Made by a program: the position numbers and the translations under genes. From Lysobacterales bacterium (GTDB lineage: Bacteria > Pseudomonadota > Gammaproteobacteria > Xanthomonadales > Ahniellaceae), in contig JADKHK010000001.1 in assembly GCA_016721845.1 (NCBI GenBank), positions 1 to 21,985 on the forward strand: 21,985 bases of DNA. Reading direction: 5' to 3'. How positions within the stretch are numbered: position 1 is the first letter of the stretch; every line of letters begins with the position of its first letter. Of the stretch, positions 6,914 through 16,655 are shown piece by piece. The notes beneath the pieces were generated by a model, which saw only the letters and a program-made list of their open reading frames with translations, made no database searches and was not told the DNA's origin.

Positions 6914-9900
6914 GCGGCTTCAATCTCTCCGAATGGGCGCTGCGCAATCGCTCATTGGTGCTGTATTTCGCCATGGTGTTCGCGATCGCCGGCATCTGGT
7001 CGTACATGCGCCTTGGCCAGAGCGAGGACCCGCCGTTCACTTTCAAGGCCATGGTCGTGCGCACGATGTGGCCAGGTGCAACAGCGGAAGAGACCGCGCG
7101 CCAGGTCACCGAGCGCATCGAGGAAAAGCTGCAGGAGCTGCCGCAGCTCGAATTCATCCGCAGCTATTCACGGCCGGGCGAATCGAACGTGTTCGTGGTG
7201 GCCAAGGATTCGCTGCCGTCGAAGGACATGCCCGACCTGTTCTACCAGGTGCGCAAAAAGATCAACGACATCCGGCATACCTTGCCGCAGGGCTCGCAGG
7301 GTCCGTTCGTCAATGACGAGTTCGGCGATACCTTCGGCAACATCTACGCGCTGGTCGGCGACGGCTTCGACTATGCCCTGCTGAAGTCCTATGCCGAGCG
7401 CGTGCAGTTGCAGTTGCTGCGCGTGCCGGACGTGGCCAAGGTCGAACTGATCGGCTTGCAGGACGAACGCGTCTACGTCGAGATCTCGAACGCCAAGATC
7501 GCGACCTTCGGTCTCGATTTCGGCGCGGTCGTGCAGCAGCTCGAGCAGCAGAATGCGGTGACCGCCGGCGGCAGTTTCGAAACCGCCCAGGACCGCATCT
7601 TCGTGCGCGCCAGCGGCGCCTTCGAGTCGGTCGACGCGATCCGCAACATCACCATTCGCGGCAACGGCCGGCTGTTCCGGCTCGGCGACGTCGCCGAAGT
7701 GCATCGCGGCTTCGTCGATCCGCCCGCGGCGCGCATGCGCTTCCTCGGCAAGGAAGCGATCGGCCTCGCCGTCGCGATGAAGAAGGGCGGCGACATCGTC
7801 CGTCTCGGGCGCGCGCTGGACGAAGCCACCGCCAGCATCGAGAAGGACCTGCCGGTCGGACTCGAATTCGGTCGCGTCGCCGACCAGCCGCGCGCGGTGC
7901 GCAACTCGATCGCGGAATTCGTCCGCACCCTGGCCGAAGCGGTGATCATCGTGCTCGCGGTCAGCTTCTTCTCGCTCGGTTACCGCACCGGCCTGGTGGT
8001 CGCGCTGTCGATCCCGCTGGTGCTGGCGATGACCTTCGCCGCGATGAAGTTCTTCGACATCGGGCTGCACAAGATCTCGCTCGGTGCGCTGGTGCTGGCG
8101 CTGGGCTTGCTGGTCGACGACGCGATCATCGCGGTCGAGATGATGGCGGTGAAGCTCGAACAGGGTTACGACCGCGTCCGCGCGGCCGCATTCGCCTATT
8201 CGAGCACCGCGTTCCCGATGCTCACCGGGACACTGATCACCGCGGCCGGATTCCTGCCGATCGCGACGGCGCAGTCCGGTACCGGCGAATACACGCGCTC
8301 GATCTTCCAGGTCGTGACCATCGCGCTGATCCTGTCCTGGATCGCCGCCGTGGTGTTCATTCCCTATCTCGGCTACCGCCTGCTGCCGGACGGCGACAAG
8401 CTCAAGGCCGCGCATGCCGGACATGATCTCTACGACACGAACTTCTATCGGCGCTTCCGCGACGTGCTGGAGTGGTGTCTCGACCACCGTCGTACCGTGA
8501 TCGCGGCGACCGTGCTCGCCTTCGTCGTATCGCTCGGCCTGTTCCGCTTCGTGCAGCAGCAATTCTTCCCGGCCTCGACGCGACTGGAACTGATGGTCGA
8601 CATGAAGCTGCCCGAGGGCAGTTCCCTGCATGCGACCGAACGCGCGGTGACGAAGCTCGAGCGTTTCCTGGACCAGCAGAAGGGCATCGAGAACTATGTT
8701 GCCTACGTCGGCTCCGGCTCGCCGCGCTTCTACCTGCCGCTCGACCAGCAACTGCCGCAGGCCAGCTTCGCGCAGTTCGTCGTGCTGACCGAGTCGATCC
8801 AGGCGCGTGAAGCGCTGCGCGGGCGATTGATCCAGTTGTTCGAAGACGACTTCACCGAGTTGCGCGGTCGCGTCACACGCCTCGAGAACGGGCCACCCGT
8901 GGGATTCCCGGTGCAGTTCCGGGTGATGGGCGAGGACATCCCGACGGTGCGCCGCATCGCGCGCGACGTCGCCTCGGTGATGCGCGCGAATGCGGACATC
9001 GCCAACGTGCATCTCGACTGGGAGGAACCGAGCAAGGTCATCCGCCTGAACATCGACCAGGACCGGGCACGCCAGATGGGCGTGAACTCGCAGGGCCTGT
9101 CGCAATTCATCCAGAGCTCGATCTCGGGTTCGCGCATCACCCAGTACCGCGAGGACGACGAAATCATCGACGTGATGCTGCGCGGCCCGGTCGAGGAACG
9201 CGCCAAGCTGTCGCTGCTCGATTCGCTCGCGATCCCGACCGAGTCCGGGAAGTCGGTGCCGCTGGCGCAGATCGCGACCATCGAGTACGGCCTTGAGGAA
9301 GGCATCATCTGGCGGCGCAATCGCCTGCCGACGGTGACCGTGCGCGGCGACGTCTATGGCCAGGTCCAGCCGCCGACGGTCACGAAGCAGATCGATACGC
9401 AGCTCGCCACGCTGCGCGCGAACCTGCCGCCGGGGTACCTGTTGCAACTCGGTGGCACGGTCGAGGACAGTGGCCGCGGCCAGGCGTCGGTGAATGCCGG
9501 CGTGCCGCTGTTCATCGTCGTCGTGCTGACCCTGCTGATGTTCCAGCTCAAGAGTTTTTCGCGCACCTTCCTGGTGTTCCTGACGGCACCGCTGGGCATG
9601 ATCGGCGTGACCCTGTTCCTGCTGCTGTTCAACACGCCGTTCGGCTTCGTCGCGATGCTCGGCACGATCGCGCTGTCCGGGATGATCATGCGCAATTCGG
9701 TGATCCTGGTCGACCAGATCGACCACGACATCGGCGAGGGCATCACGCCCTGGGACGCGGTGGTCGGTTCGACCATTCGCCGCTTCCGGCCGATCGTGCT
9801 GACTGCACTCGCGGCGGTGCTGGCGATGATCCCGCTGATGCGCAGCGCCTTCTTCGGACCAATGGCGGTGGCGATCATGGGCGGCCTGATCGTCGCCACG

Positions 9901-10020
9901 TTGCTGACCTTGTTGTTCCTGCCGGCGCTGTATGCGCAGTGGTTCAAGGTGGCGCGACCCGAGGTCAAGCCGGCCGAACTCGGCGACGATCCGTGGCCGG
10001 GTGACGAGATCGAGGCCTGA
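6910..10020 (+). CDS. RND multidrug efflux permease (HAE1, TriC-like)
   Basis: This proton-driven trimeric inner-membrane pump has 1,036 residues, the usual RND length. The start is GTG 6910, inside the adaptor stop codon; the upstream extension in this frame runs through adaptor coding sequence. The N-terminus FNLSEWALRNRSLVLYF leads into TM1, then the porter domain with MVVRTMWPGATAEETARQVT. TM4 carries the proton-relay pair Asp403-Asp404 (LALGLLVDDAIIAVEMM). The second half repeats the fold, with PEGSSLHATERAVTKLE after TM7 and the TM10-11 segment GTIALSGMIMRNSVILVDQI. The 'EDPPFTFKAMVVRT' entry and overall pattern recall the TriC branch. Substrates are unknown but likely include the inducer of the adjacent TetR. 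It converges on the YoaA/DinG gene with 7 bp between. Confidence 0.93.
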   Translation: MSGFNLSEWALRNRSLVLYFAMVFAIAGIWSYMRLGQSEDPPFTFKAMVVRTMWPGATAEETARQVTERIEEKLQELPQLEFIRSYSRPGESNVFVVAKDSLPSKDMPDLFYQVRKKINDIRHTLPQGSQGPFVNDEFGDTFGNIYALVGDGFDYALLKSYAERVQLQLLRVPDVAKVELIGLQDERVYVEISNAKIATFGLDFGAVVQQLEQQNAVTAGGSFETAQDRIFVRASGAFESVDAIRNITIRGNGRLFRLGDVAEVHRGFVDPPAARMRFLGKEAIGLAVAMKKGGDIVRLGRALDEATASIEKDLPVGLEFGRVADQPRAVRNSIAEFVRTLAEAVIIVLAVSFFSLGYRTGLVVALSIPLVLAMTFAAMKFFDIGLHKISLGALVLALGLLVDDAIIAVEMMAVKLEQGYDRVRAAAFAYSSTAFPMLTGTLITAAGFLPIATAQSGTGEYTRSIFQVVTIALILSWIAAVVFIPYLGYRLLPDGDKLKAAHAGHDLYDTNFYRRFRDVLEWCLDHRRTVIAATVLAFVVSLGLFRFVQQQFFPASTRLELMVDMKLPEGSSLHATERAVTKLERFLDQQKGIENYVAYVGSGSPRFYLPLDQQLPQASFAQFVVLTESIQAREALRGRLIQLFEDDFTELRGRVTRLENGPPVGFPVQFRVMGEDIPTVRRIARDVASVMRANADIANVHLDWEEPSKVIRLNIDQDRARQMGVNSQGLSQFIQSSISGSRITQYREDDEIIDVMLRGPVEERAKLSLLDSLAIPTESGKSVPLAQIATIEYGLEEGIIWRRNRLPTVTVRGDVYGQVQPPTVTKQIDTQLATLRANLPPGYLLQLGGTVEDSGRGQASVNAGVPLFIVVVLTLLMFQLKSFSRTFLVFLTAPLGMIGVTLFLLLFNTPFGFVAMLGTIALSGMIMRNSVILVDQIDHDIGEGITPWDAVVGSTIRRFRPIVLTALAAVLAMIPLMRSAFFGPMAVAIMGGLIVATLLTLLFLPALYAQWFKVARPEVKPAELGDDPWPGDEIEA

Positions 10021-10029
10021 GCCCCGATC
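10008..10029. terminator. Imperfect hairpin across two convergent stop codons
   Basis: GATCG-a-GGC-CTGA-GCC-c-CGATC forms an eight-pair stem with a single A/C mismatch. It is centred on the pump stop (10018-10020) and reaches the stop codon of the convergent helicase gene (10028-10030). It reads the same from either strand, so it could serve both transcripts. There is no T run on either side, so any role in termination is a guess. Confidence 0.35.
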
Positions 10030-11963
10030 AGAACGGTGCCGGATCGGTGTCGCGCGCGAAGAATTCCTGCACGTCCGCGAGTTCGCGCGTGCGCGGCATC
10101 GGCGGCAGGCTGTCGATGAAGGTGCGGCCGTAGCCCTGGGTCACCTAAGGCGCGGATCGCCGAACATCAGCACGCCGCGATCATGGATGTCGCGGATCAG
10201 CCGTCCGGCGCCCTGCTTCAGCGCGATCGCGGTTTGCGGAATCTGCAGCTGCGCGAACGGATTGCCGCCCTGTTCGCGGATCGTGCGGATGCGTGCATCG
10301 AGCACCGGATCGTCCGGCGGCGCGAACGGCAGCTTGTCGATCACGACCACGCTCAGCGCATCGCCGCGCACATCGACCCCTTCCCAGAAACTCGCAGCGC
10401 CGAGCAGCACGCCATCACCCGAAGCACGGAACGCTTCCAGCAGGGCCGAGCGCGGCGCGGTGCCCTGCACGAACAGCGGGAAACGCGAATGCGCCAGCAG
10501 TTCCGCGGCCTGTTTCAGCGCGCGGTGCGTGGTGAACAACAGGAAAGCTCGCCCATTCGACGCCTCCAGCACCGGCATCGCGAGATTGACGACCGCGCGC
10601 GTGTGCTCGGGTGAATTCGGCGCCGGCAAACCCTTGGGCAGATACATCAGGCCTGGTTGGCGTAGTCGAACGGACTTGCCAGGGCCAGCGTGCGCGGCTG
10701 CTGCAGCCCCATCTGCGCCAGGTAGTGGTTGAACTTGCCGGCCACCGCCAGCGTCGCCGACGTGAAGATCCACGCCGCCTTGAGTCGCTCGCGGAACTCG
10801 CGCAGGGGCTCGGACGCATCGAGCGGCGTCGCGGTCACGGTCAGGTGGCGCTCGCTGGTTTCGTACCAGAGCACGTGGCCATCCGGTTCCGGGTCGCGCC
10901 ATAGCGACAACTGCTGAACGAATACGCCGGCACGTTCGGCGCAGGCGGCCAGGCCTTCGCTGGCATCGGCCAAGAGATCGAGCGCCGCAGTCAATGTCTC
11001 GAGGGCTTGCGCGACGCGATCGATCGCGTCGCGTACTGCGGCCCGTTCGCGCAAGGGCGGCCAGGCCCCGCGCGCGGCTTCGCCCTGCAGCGCGAGGCGC
11101 AGCTTCTTGACCTGGTCCTCGATCGCCGGCGCCACCGTGACCAGGGCCGAGCGCGCGCCGGCGACATCGCCGGCTTCGCGCAATGCATCCTGGGCAAGAT
11201 CGGCCAATTGCCGGGTCGACAAGGATTCGCCGAAGAACTGTCCGGCGAGATCGGGCAACTGGTGCGCCTCGTCGACGATGAACAGGTTGGCACCGGGCAG
11301 GATCTCGCCGAAACCTTCGCGCCGGATCGCCAGATCAGCGAACAGCAGGTGATGGTTCACGACCACGACATCGGCTTCCTGCGCGGCACGGCGCGCCTTC
11401 ACCACGAAGCAGTCGTTGAAGAAGGCGCATTCCGAACCGAGGCAGTTCTCGCTGGTCGAGGTGACGCGCGGCAGGATGGCGGCGTCTTCGCTCAATCCGT
11501 CGCACTCACCCAGATCACCCGAACGCGTGGTGGCGGCGAAATCGAGCACGACATTCAATTCGGCCAGCATCGCGCGATTCGGGAACTGGCCCTCGCGCTT
11601 GGCCTTGTCGAGGCGATACCAGCAGACGTAGTTTGCGCGTCCTTTCAGCAATGCGGTCTTGGCAGGGATGCCGAGCGCACGATGCACGCGCGGCAGATCG
11701 CGATGGAACAGTTGGTCCTGCAGCGCCTTGGTGCCGGTCGAGATGATCACCCGTTGACCGCTTTGCAGTGCCGGGACCAGATAGGCAAAGGTCTTGCCGG
11801 TACCGGTGCCGGCCTCGACCACGAGTTCGCCGCCATCGCGGATCGTGTCCTCGATCGCGGTCGCCATGTCCTGTTGCACGGCGCGCGGCATGAAGCCTTC
11901 GATCGCTGCAGCCAGCGCGCCGCCTTCCGCCAGCGTCTGCGCGGCGCGCGAGGTCACCCTCAC
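10028..11963 (-). CDS. yoaA: YoaA/DinG-family iron-sulphur DNA helicase (two single-base frameshifts)
   Basis: This is an XPD-like superfamily 2 helicase, 5'-3' in characterised relatives, tied to repair of damaged or stalled replication forks. Visible elements are Walker A AGTGTGKT (51-58), four cluster cysteines Cys114, Cys174, Cys179 and Cys185 (NCLGSECAFFNDC), VVNHHLLFADL near 201-211, the DEAH box 231-234 (FIVDEAHQLPD), TSATL, and helicase C motifs GAASFWEGVDV and QGAGRLIR. It starts at GTG 11963, overlapping the lipoprotein stop by 4 bases. The frame breaks at 10650-10651 and at 10144-10145. Restoring one G/C at each gives a continuous protein of about 645 residues ending GYGRTFIDSLPPMPRTR...PAPF. 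That length fits YoaA better than DinG of E. coli. Confidence 0.88.
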
Positions 11964-12490
11964 ATCCGGATCGGTGCAGGCACCGGGCAGGCATCGGCCT
12001 TGCCGCGTGCGTCGGCCTCGCCGATGGCATCGTGCGCCTCATGCCGGGCCGCGGCCACGGTCAGCCAGTTGCGCACGCACAGGCCGCCGAGCTTGGGACC
12101 GATCGCCTCGGACTTGCGCGCATGCGCGACGGCATCGTCGAAGCGACGCTCGGCCAGCGCGATCTCGGCGCGCCATTGCCACAGCGCCGGATCGTCGGGC
12201 GTGATCGCGAGCGCAGCATCGAGGGTGGCATCGGCGGCATCGAACTGTCGGGCGGCCTCGGCGACGCGCGCCTTCTGGCGCAAGTCCTCGACCGCGGCTT
12301 CCTGCAACGGCATCACTTCCACGTTCGAGGGCAGCTTCCGTGCCTCGGCGCGAATCTCGGCCACCCAGTCGCGCGGCGGTGGCTCGGGCGCCTTCGCCAC
12401 CGGCTTCGGCGGCGCCTTGGTCGCACAGGCGGCCAGCGCAAGGACAGCGATCAGGGCCGCCAGTCGACGGGATTCAAAGTTCATCATCAT
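11960..12490 (-). CDS. lpoP: LpoP-like TPR outer-membrane lipoprotein, probable PBP1b activator
   Basis: This is a 174-176 residue lipoprotein. Three consecutive ATGs (12490, 12487, 12484) compete as start. The signal peptide ends LALAAC, giving a lipid-modified Cys, followed by a short Ala/Pro/Lys linker (ATKAPPKPVAKAPEPPP). Helical TPR-like repeats follow: RVAEAARQFDAADATLDAAL, ITPDDPALWQWRAEIALAER and FDDAVAHARKSEAIG, then VRNWLTVAAARHEA. The PALW..RAE..L and RNW..VA.AR patterns match what I recall of Pseudomonas LpoP, the outer-membrane lipoprotein that activates PBP1b and is encoded beside it. Here it overlaps the end of mrcB by 17 bases and the helicase start by 4. The linker is much shorter than in Pseudomonas LpoP or E. 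coli LpoB. Family assignment is by recalled pattern plus context. It could be a generic TPR lipoprotein. Confidence 0.7.
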   Translation of the reverse strand: MMMNFESRRLAALIAVLALAACATKAPPKPVAKAPEPPPRDWVAEIRAEARKLPSNVEVMPLQEAAVEDLRQKARVAEAARQFDAADATLDAALAITPDDPALWQWRAEIALAERRFDDAVAHARKSEAIGPKLGGLCVRNWLTVAAARHEAHDAIGEADARGKADACPVPAPIRM

Positions 12491-14808
12491 CGTTCCATTG
12501 TCCATCGGCCGACGGCGGTTCGCGATGCAAGACGCGGTTGCGGAACCAGTCATCGATCGTCCAGCGGTCGCAGTCCATGTAGTCGGTCGGCTCGTAGCCG
12601 CGAATGAAGGGCAAGGCGCGCGCGCCCTCGCATTCGGCACTGGTCGCGCGCTGGGTCTGCGGATCGATCCAGCGCACCACCGGATTGTGCCCGAGATCGA
12701 GTTGCAGCGGCTCGCTCGGCAGTTTCTCGAACAGCGCCGCCCACAGCCGCATCGCACCGGTCGAGCCGTAGAAGCCGGTCTTCTTGTTGTCGTCGCGGCC
12801 GAGCCAGACCACGGCCAGGTGCCCGCCGGTGAATCCCGCGTACCAGGAGTCGCGCTGATCATCCGAGGTGCCGGTCTTGCCGGCGACGTCGAGATCGCCG
12901 AGACCCAATCCGATCAGGGCCGCACCGGTGCCGGTGCGCGAGCCTTCCTGCATCGCGAAGCTGACCAGGCGCGCCGCTTCGACCAGTTCGCCGGCCCGCT
13001 GTGGTGCACGGTAGCGCGCGATCGTGCGGCCATTGCGATCGATCACCGCAGTGACCGACGACAGCGGCAGCTGGTGCCCGTCGGCGGCGAGATACTGGTA
13101 GGCCTGCGCGACTTGCAAGGGCGTCATTTCGGTCGCACCGAGCAGCAGCGACGGATGCGGCGAGACGTCAACGCCGGGCACCAGGGCTTCGAGCAGGCGC
13201 TCGACCTTCTGCACGCCGACATCGAGCCCGAGATGCACGGTCGCAAGGTTGTAGGACCGTGCCAGCGCGTCGATCAGGCGACGTCACCATGCTCGAGGTT
13301 GTCGGAGTTCCGCGGCTGCCAGGTCTGGCCGTTACGCTGTCGCAACGCGATCGCGCGGTCCGGCAACAAGGTCATCAGCGACCAGCGCTCCGGTTGTGCC
13401 AGGGCGACCAGATTAACGAAGGGCTTGACCAGCGAACCAATCGGGCGCGCCGCCATCGCCGCGCGATTGAATCCGGGCCGCTGCGGATCACGGTCGCCGA
13501 CCACCGCCTCGATCGCTCCGGTCGACGCACGCGTCACCACCATCGCCGTCTGCAGGCCGCTGGTGTCCTTGGCCAGCGTCTTGATCTTCTCGGCGACCAC
13601 GCGCTCGGCATAGTCCTCGTCGATGGCGCCAACGTGGTGTGGATGGCGAGCCCTTCGCTGGACAGTTCGGCGGCGTCGTAGTCGCGCGCGATCTGCGCCT
13701 GCACCAGCTCGATGAAACCCGGATAGCGGTTGCGCGCAATCGCGCCGCTCGCGGTCACGTTCAGCGCGAGCCGCTGTTGGCCCTTGGCTTCGATGGCGCT
13801 GAGCAGCCCGGCCTCCTGCATCTCGCGCAGCACCAGGTTGCGCCGCTTCAGCGCGTTCGCCGGTGAACGTCGCGGGTCGTACAGCGACGGCCCCTGGATC
13901 ATGCCGACCAGCAGGGCCATCTCGTGCGGCGCCAGCGCTTCGAGGTCGCGCCCGAAATAGAACTCGGCTGCAGCGCCGACGCCATGCACCGATTGCGCGC
14001 CATGCTGGCCGAGGTAGACGTCGTTGAGGTAGGCCTCGAGGATCGCACCCTTGCTGTAACGCGCCTCGATCAGCAGGGCGAGTCCGATCTCGTTGAATTT
14101 GCGCGCCCACTTCTTGCGCCGATCGAGGAACTGGTTGCGCACCAGCTGCTGGGTCAGGGTCGACCCGCCCTGCGACAGTTCGCCCGCCTTGACGTTGACG
14201 AACATCGCCCGCGCCATGCCCCAGGGATCGATGCCGTGATGGGTCGCGAAGTCCTTGTCCTCGACCGCGAGCAGGGTGCGCAGGAACAGCGGCGGCACCT
14301 CGTTGATCTTGACCAGTCGCGGTTCCTGGCGAGCCTTGCCATACAGCGTCGCGATGCGCGCCGGATCGATCCGCACCGATTCCAGCGCCCGCTTCGCCGC
14401 CACGTCCTCCAGTTTGCCGACGCGCCGGTTCGCCAGCGTGACCCGGATCCGTCGCGAGGGCTGCGCACCGGCCCCATCGACGAAGGCGCGCGTCTGGATC
14501 AGGAAACTGTTGCCGTCACGCGCATAACTGCCCGGCTGCAGCGCGTCGGTGGCCTGGCCGTAACGCGCGGCGTCGAGTTCGAGCAGCAGGGTCTCGGCAT
14601 CCATGGCGCGACCGGGACGCAGCTCCAGTGCCCGCGCATAGACGCGACTTGGCGTATCGAAGCGCAGGCCATCGAATCCGGCACGCACCAGCCGGTCCAG
14701 ATACCAGAGATAGGGACCGAGAAAACCGATCGCGAGGCCCAGTCCCAGCCAGATCGGCACCCGGAACCAGCGGTAGAACCTGCGCAACAGGTCGAGGAAA
14801 CGGGCCAA
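12474..14808 (-). CDS. mrcB: PBP1b, bifunctional transglycosylase/transpeptidase (two frameshifts)
   Basis: This enzyme polymerises and cross-links peptidoglycan on the outer face of the inner membrane. Order: a short cytosolic tail, one TM helix (about 17-40, PIWLGLGLAIGFLGPYLWYL), a UB2H-like region (about 55-150), and GT51 with catalytic Glu near 183 (LLAVEDKDFATHHGIDPWG) and GGSTLTQQLVRNQFL. The transpeptidase has nucleophile SLVK near 460 (RPIGSLVKPF), SYN near 519 and KTGT near 645. Single lost bases at 13624-13625 and 13277-13278 break the frame. Each is mended by restoring one G/C, giving about 778 residues. The start as read is TTG 14808 without a clear Shine-Dalgarno, and no ATG lies upstream in frame. 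It is first in the operon with the LpoP-like lipoprotein and the helicase. Confidence 0.9.
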
Positions 14809-14938
14809 GCGGACACCGGGGACGAGGAATGGCGTCGCAGTCTAACGGAGCGAATTTGCGCCTCGCATGGCGGCCCGCGGGCGATTCCGCGATAATTCAG
14901 TCTCAGCGCACCACCCAGAGTGCGCAGCGCCCAACTCC
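14809..14938. promoter_or_regulatory. Divergent promoter region, mrcB and glycosyltransferase
   Basis: These 130 bases separate mrcB from the glycosyltransferase. On the plus strand GATAAT (14891-14896) is a fair -10 box 42 bases before the GTG start, but no -35 sits at proper spacing. On the minus strand TTAGACT (near 14841) is a weaker -10 for mrcB. No operator-like repeat was seen. Confidence 0.3.
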
Positions 14939-16655
14939 GTGACCCATGCCCGCCCGCTCTGCGTGGCCGTGCTCGGCCAGCCCAACGAGGCCTGGCTGGG
15001 TGCGTTGCTCGCGCAACTTCCCCCCGACATCGAACTGGTCGTGCTCGATGCGCATGCGCGCGTCGTCGACAGCGTCGATGTCGGCCAGACCACCTTGCGC
15101 GTGCTCGCCAACGCAGCGCTGCCGCCATTCGCGATCCGGCGCCTGCGGGATGCGGCGGCGGCGGTATCGGGCTTCGATGTGGTCACCGCGGCCGATGTCG
15201 GCGTCGCGACGCTGAACCCGTTGCCGGAAGCGCAAGCGTTCGCGGGCGATGCGATGACGCTCGATGCCGCGCTGTGGTTGCTCGGCACCCGCAGCGTGCG
15301 CCCGTGCGATGCGGCGGCCGGCGCGCTCGCCCTGCTCGGGCCGGAGGCCGCGGCGCGCATGGCCCAGGGCCTGCCCCTGCGTTATGGCGTCCTGGACAGT
15401 CTGCACGTCGCGGCCGCGGGCGCACCGTTGCGGGGCCCGGACGCGCCCGAACATCGCCATCTCGCGGCACCGCAGGTGGCGCTCGCGATCTTGCGCGCCG
15501 AACTCGCGGTCGCGCCGACCTTGCCGAACCTGCGTCCCGGACTGGACCGTCGCGGCGTGGTGCTGCACGTCCTGCACGGCTGGGGCGGCGGCATCGAACA
15601 GTTCGCGCATGATCTCGCCGAAGGCGACAGCGAGCGCTGGCACCTGGCGCTCTTTGCGCGCGGCGAATCGTCGCGACAACGCTGCGGCGAAGTGCTGGAG
15701 CTGGCCTTGCTGCAGGCCGGCCGGGCATGGCCGCTGGCGCGCTTCGAACTGGCTGCGGCGATCACCACCTGCGCCATCGACAGCGTCGAATGGCGTGCGG
15801 TGTTCAGAACAGATCCGGCTGCGCTTCGGCGTCGGCAGCGTGATCGTGTCCTCGCTGATCGGACACTCGCTCGATGCCTTGGCTACCGGCCTGCCGACCG
15901 AACACGTCTGCCACGACTACTTCCCGCTGTGGCCAGTGCTGCATGCCGATTTCGATGCCGTCGACGGCACCGCAAACTCGCTTGCGCAGGCGCTCGTGCA
16001 GGCGCGGGCACCGGAGTTCCCGTTCGCCGAGCGCGAGCCGGCATTCTGGCTGGCGTTGCGTGCCGCGTTCGTGGCACGGATGTCGAGCGAACAGGTGGTC
16101 CTGAGCGCACCGACCGACGGCGTGCGCCGCAATTGGCTGCGCCTGGCACCCGAACTCGCCACTCGCCGTTTCGACCTGATCGGCCACGGCCTGCGCGCCT
16201 TCGCTACGACCCCGCTGCCGAAGCCGCCGGTGCGGGGTCGCATGCGCATCGTCGTGCTCGGACGCCTGAACGGCGGCAAGGGCGAACGCCTGTTGCGCGC
16301 CCTGCTCGCGACCGATCTGCGCGAACACGCGGAACTGTTCCTGGTCGGCTGCGGACGCAGCGGCCTCGGCTTCCTCGGCGAACGCGACGTGCACCTGGTC
16401 TTCGACTATCGCCGTGACGAACTGCCGCAGTTGCTGGCTCGCATCGCTCCCGACGCCGCCCTGTTGCCGGCCACGGTTGCCGAGAGTTTCAGTTACACGC
16501 TCAGCGAACTGCGGGCGCTCGGCATCCCGGTGATCGCGACGCGACTCGGCGCCTTCGCGGAACGGATCACGCATCCGCATGATGGCCTGCTGGTCGAACC
16601 CGATGCAGGCGCGATCGCGGCCCTGATCGCCGAACTGCATGACGAACCCTGCCGA
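14939..16655 (+). CDS. Multi-domain glycosyltransferase, N-terminal region and first GT4 domain
   Basis: This is the first part of what looks like one 1,370-residue cytoplasmic or membrane-associated glycosyltransferase for O-antigen or other surface glycan. I chose GTG 14939 because the ATG at 14867 would put a likely -10 box inside the coding region. Residues 1-200 match nothing I recognise. From about 200 a GT4-like N lobe appears (VVLHVLHGWGGGIEQFAHDL). One indel near 15800 moves to GVGSVIVSSLIGHSLDALAT and HVCHDYFPLWPVLHADFD. The second lobe has RIVVLGRLNGGKGERLLRAL, VAESFSYTLSELRALGIPVI and ATRLGAFAERI, typical of GT4 nucleotide-sugar binding. At about 16651 a one-base change leads straight into the coiled coil as HDEPADQRLQECHRLEGM, which argues for fusion to the next region. 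Confidence 0.75.

Noticed and set aside
7168..9726. An 852-codon open frame antisense to the RND pump
   Set aside because: It mirrors the pump's codon bias: GC-rich third positions leave few stops on the opposite strand. Its translation is Arg/His/Asp-rich with no domain, while the plus strand encodes an unmistakable RND permease.
11007..13613. An 868-codon plus-strand open frame across the helicase, lipoprotein and mrcB genes
   Set aside because: It is antisense to three recognisable genes, crosses their boundaries, and shows no domain or plausible start context.
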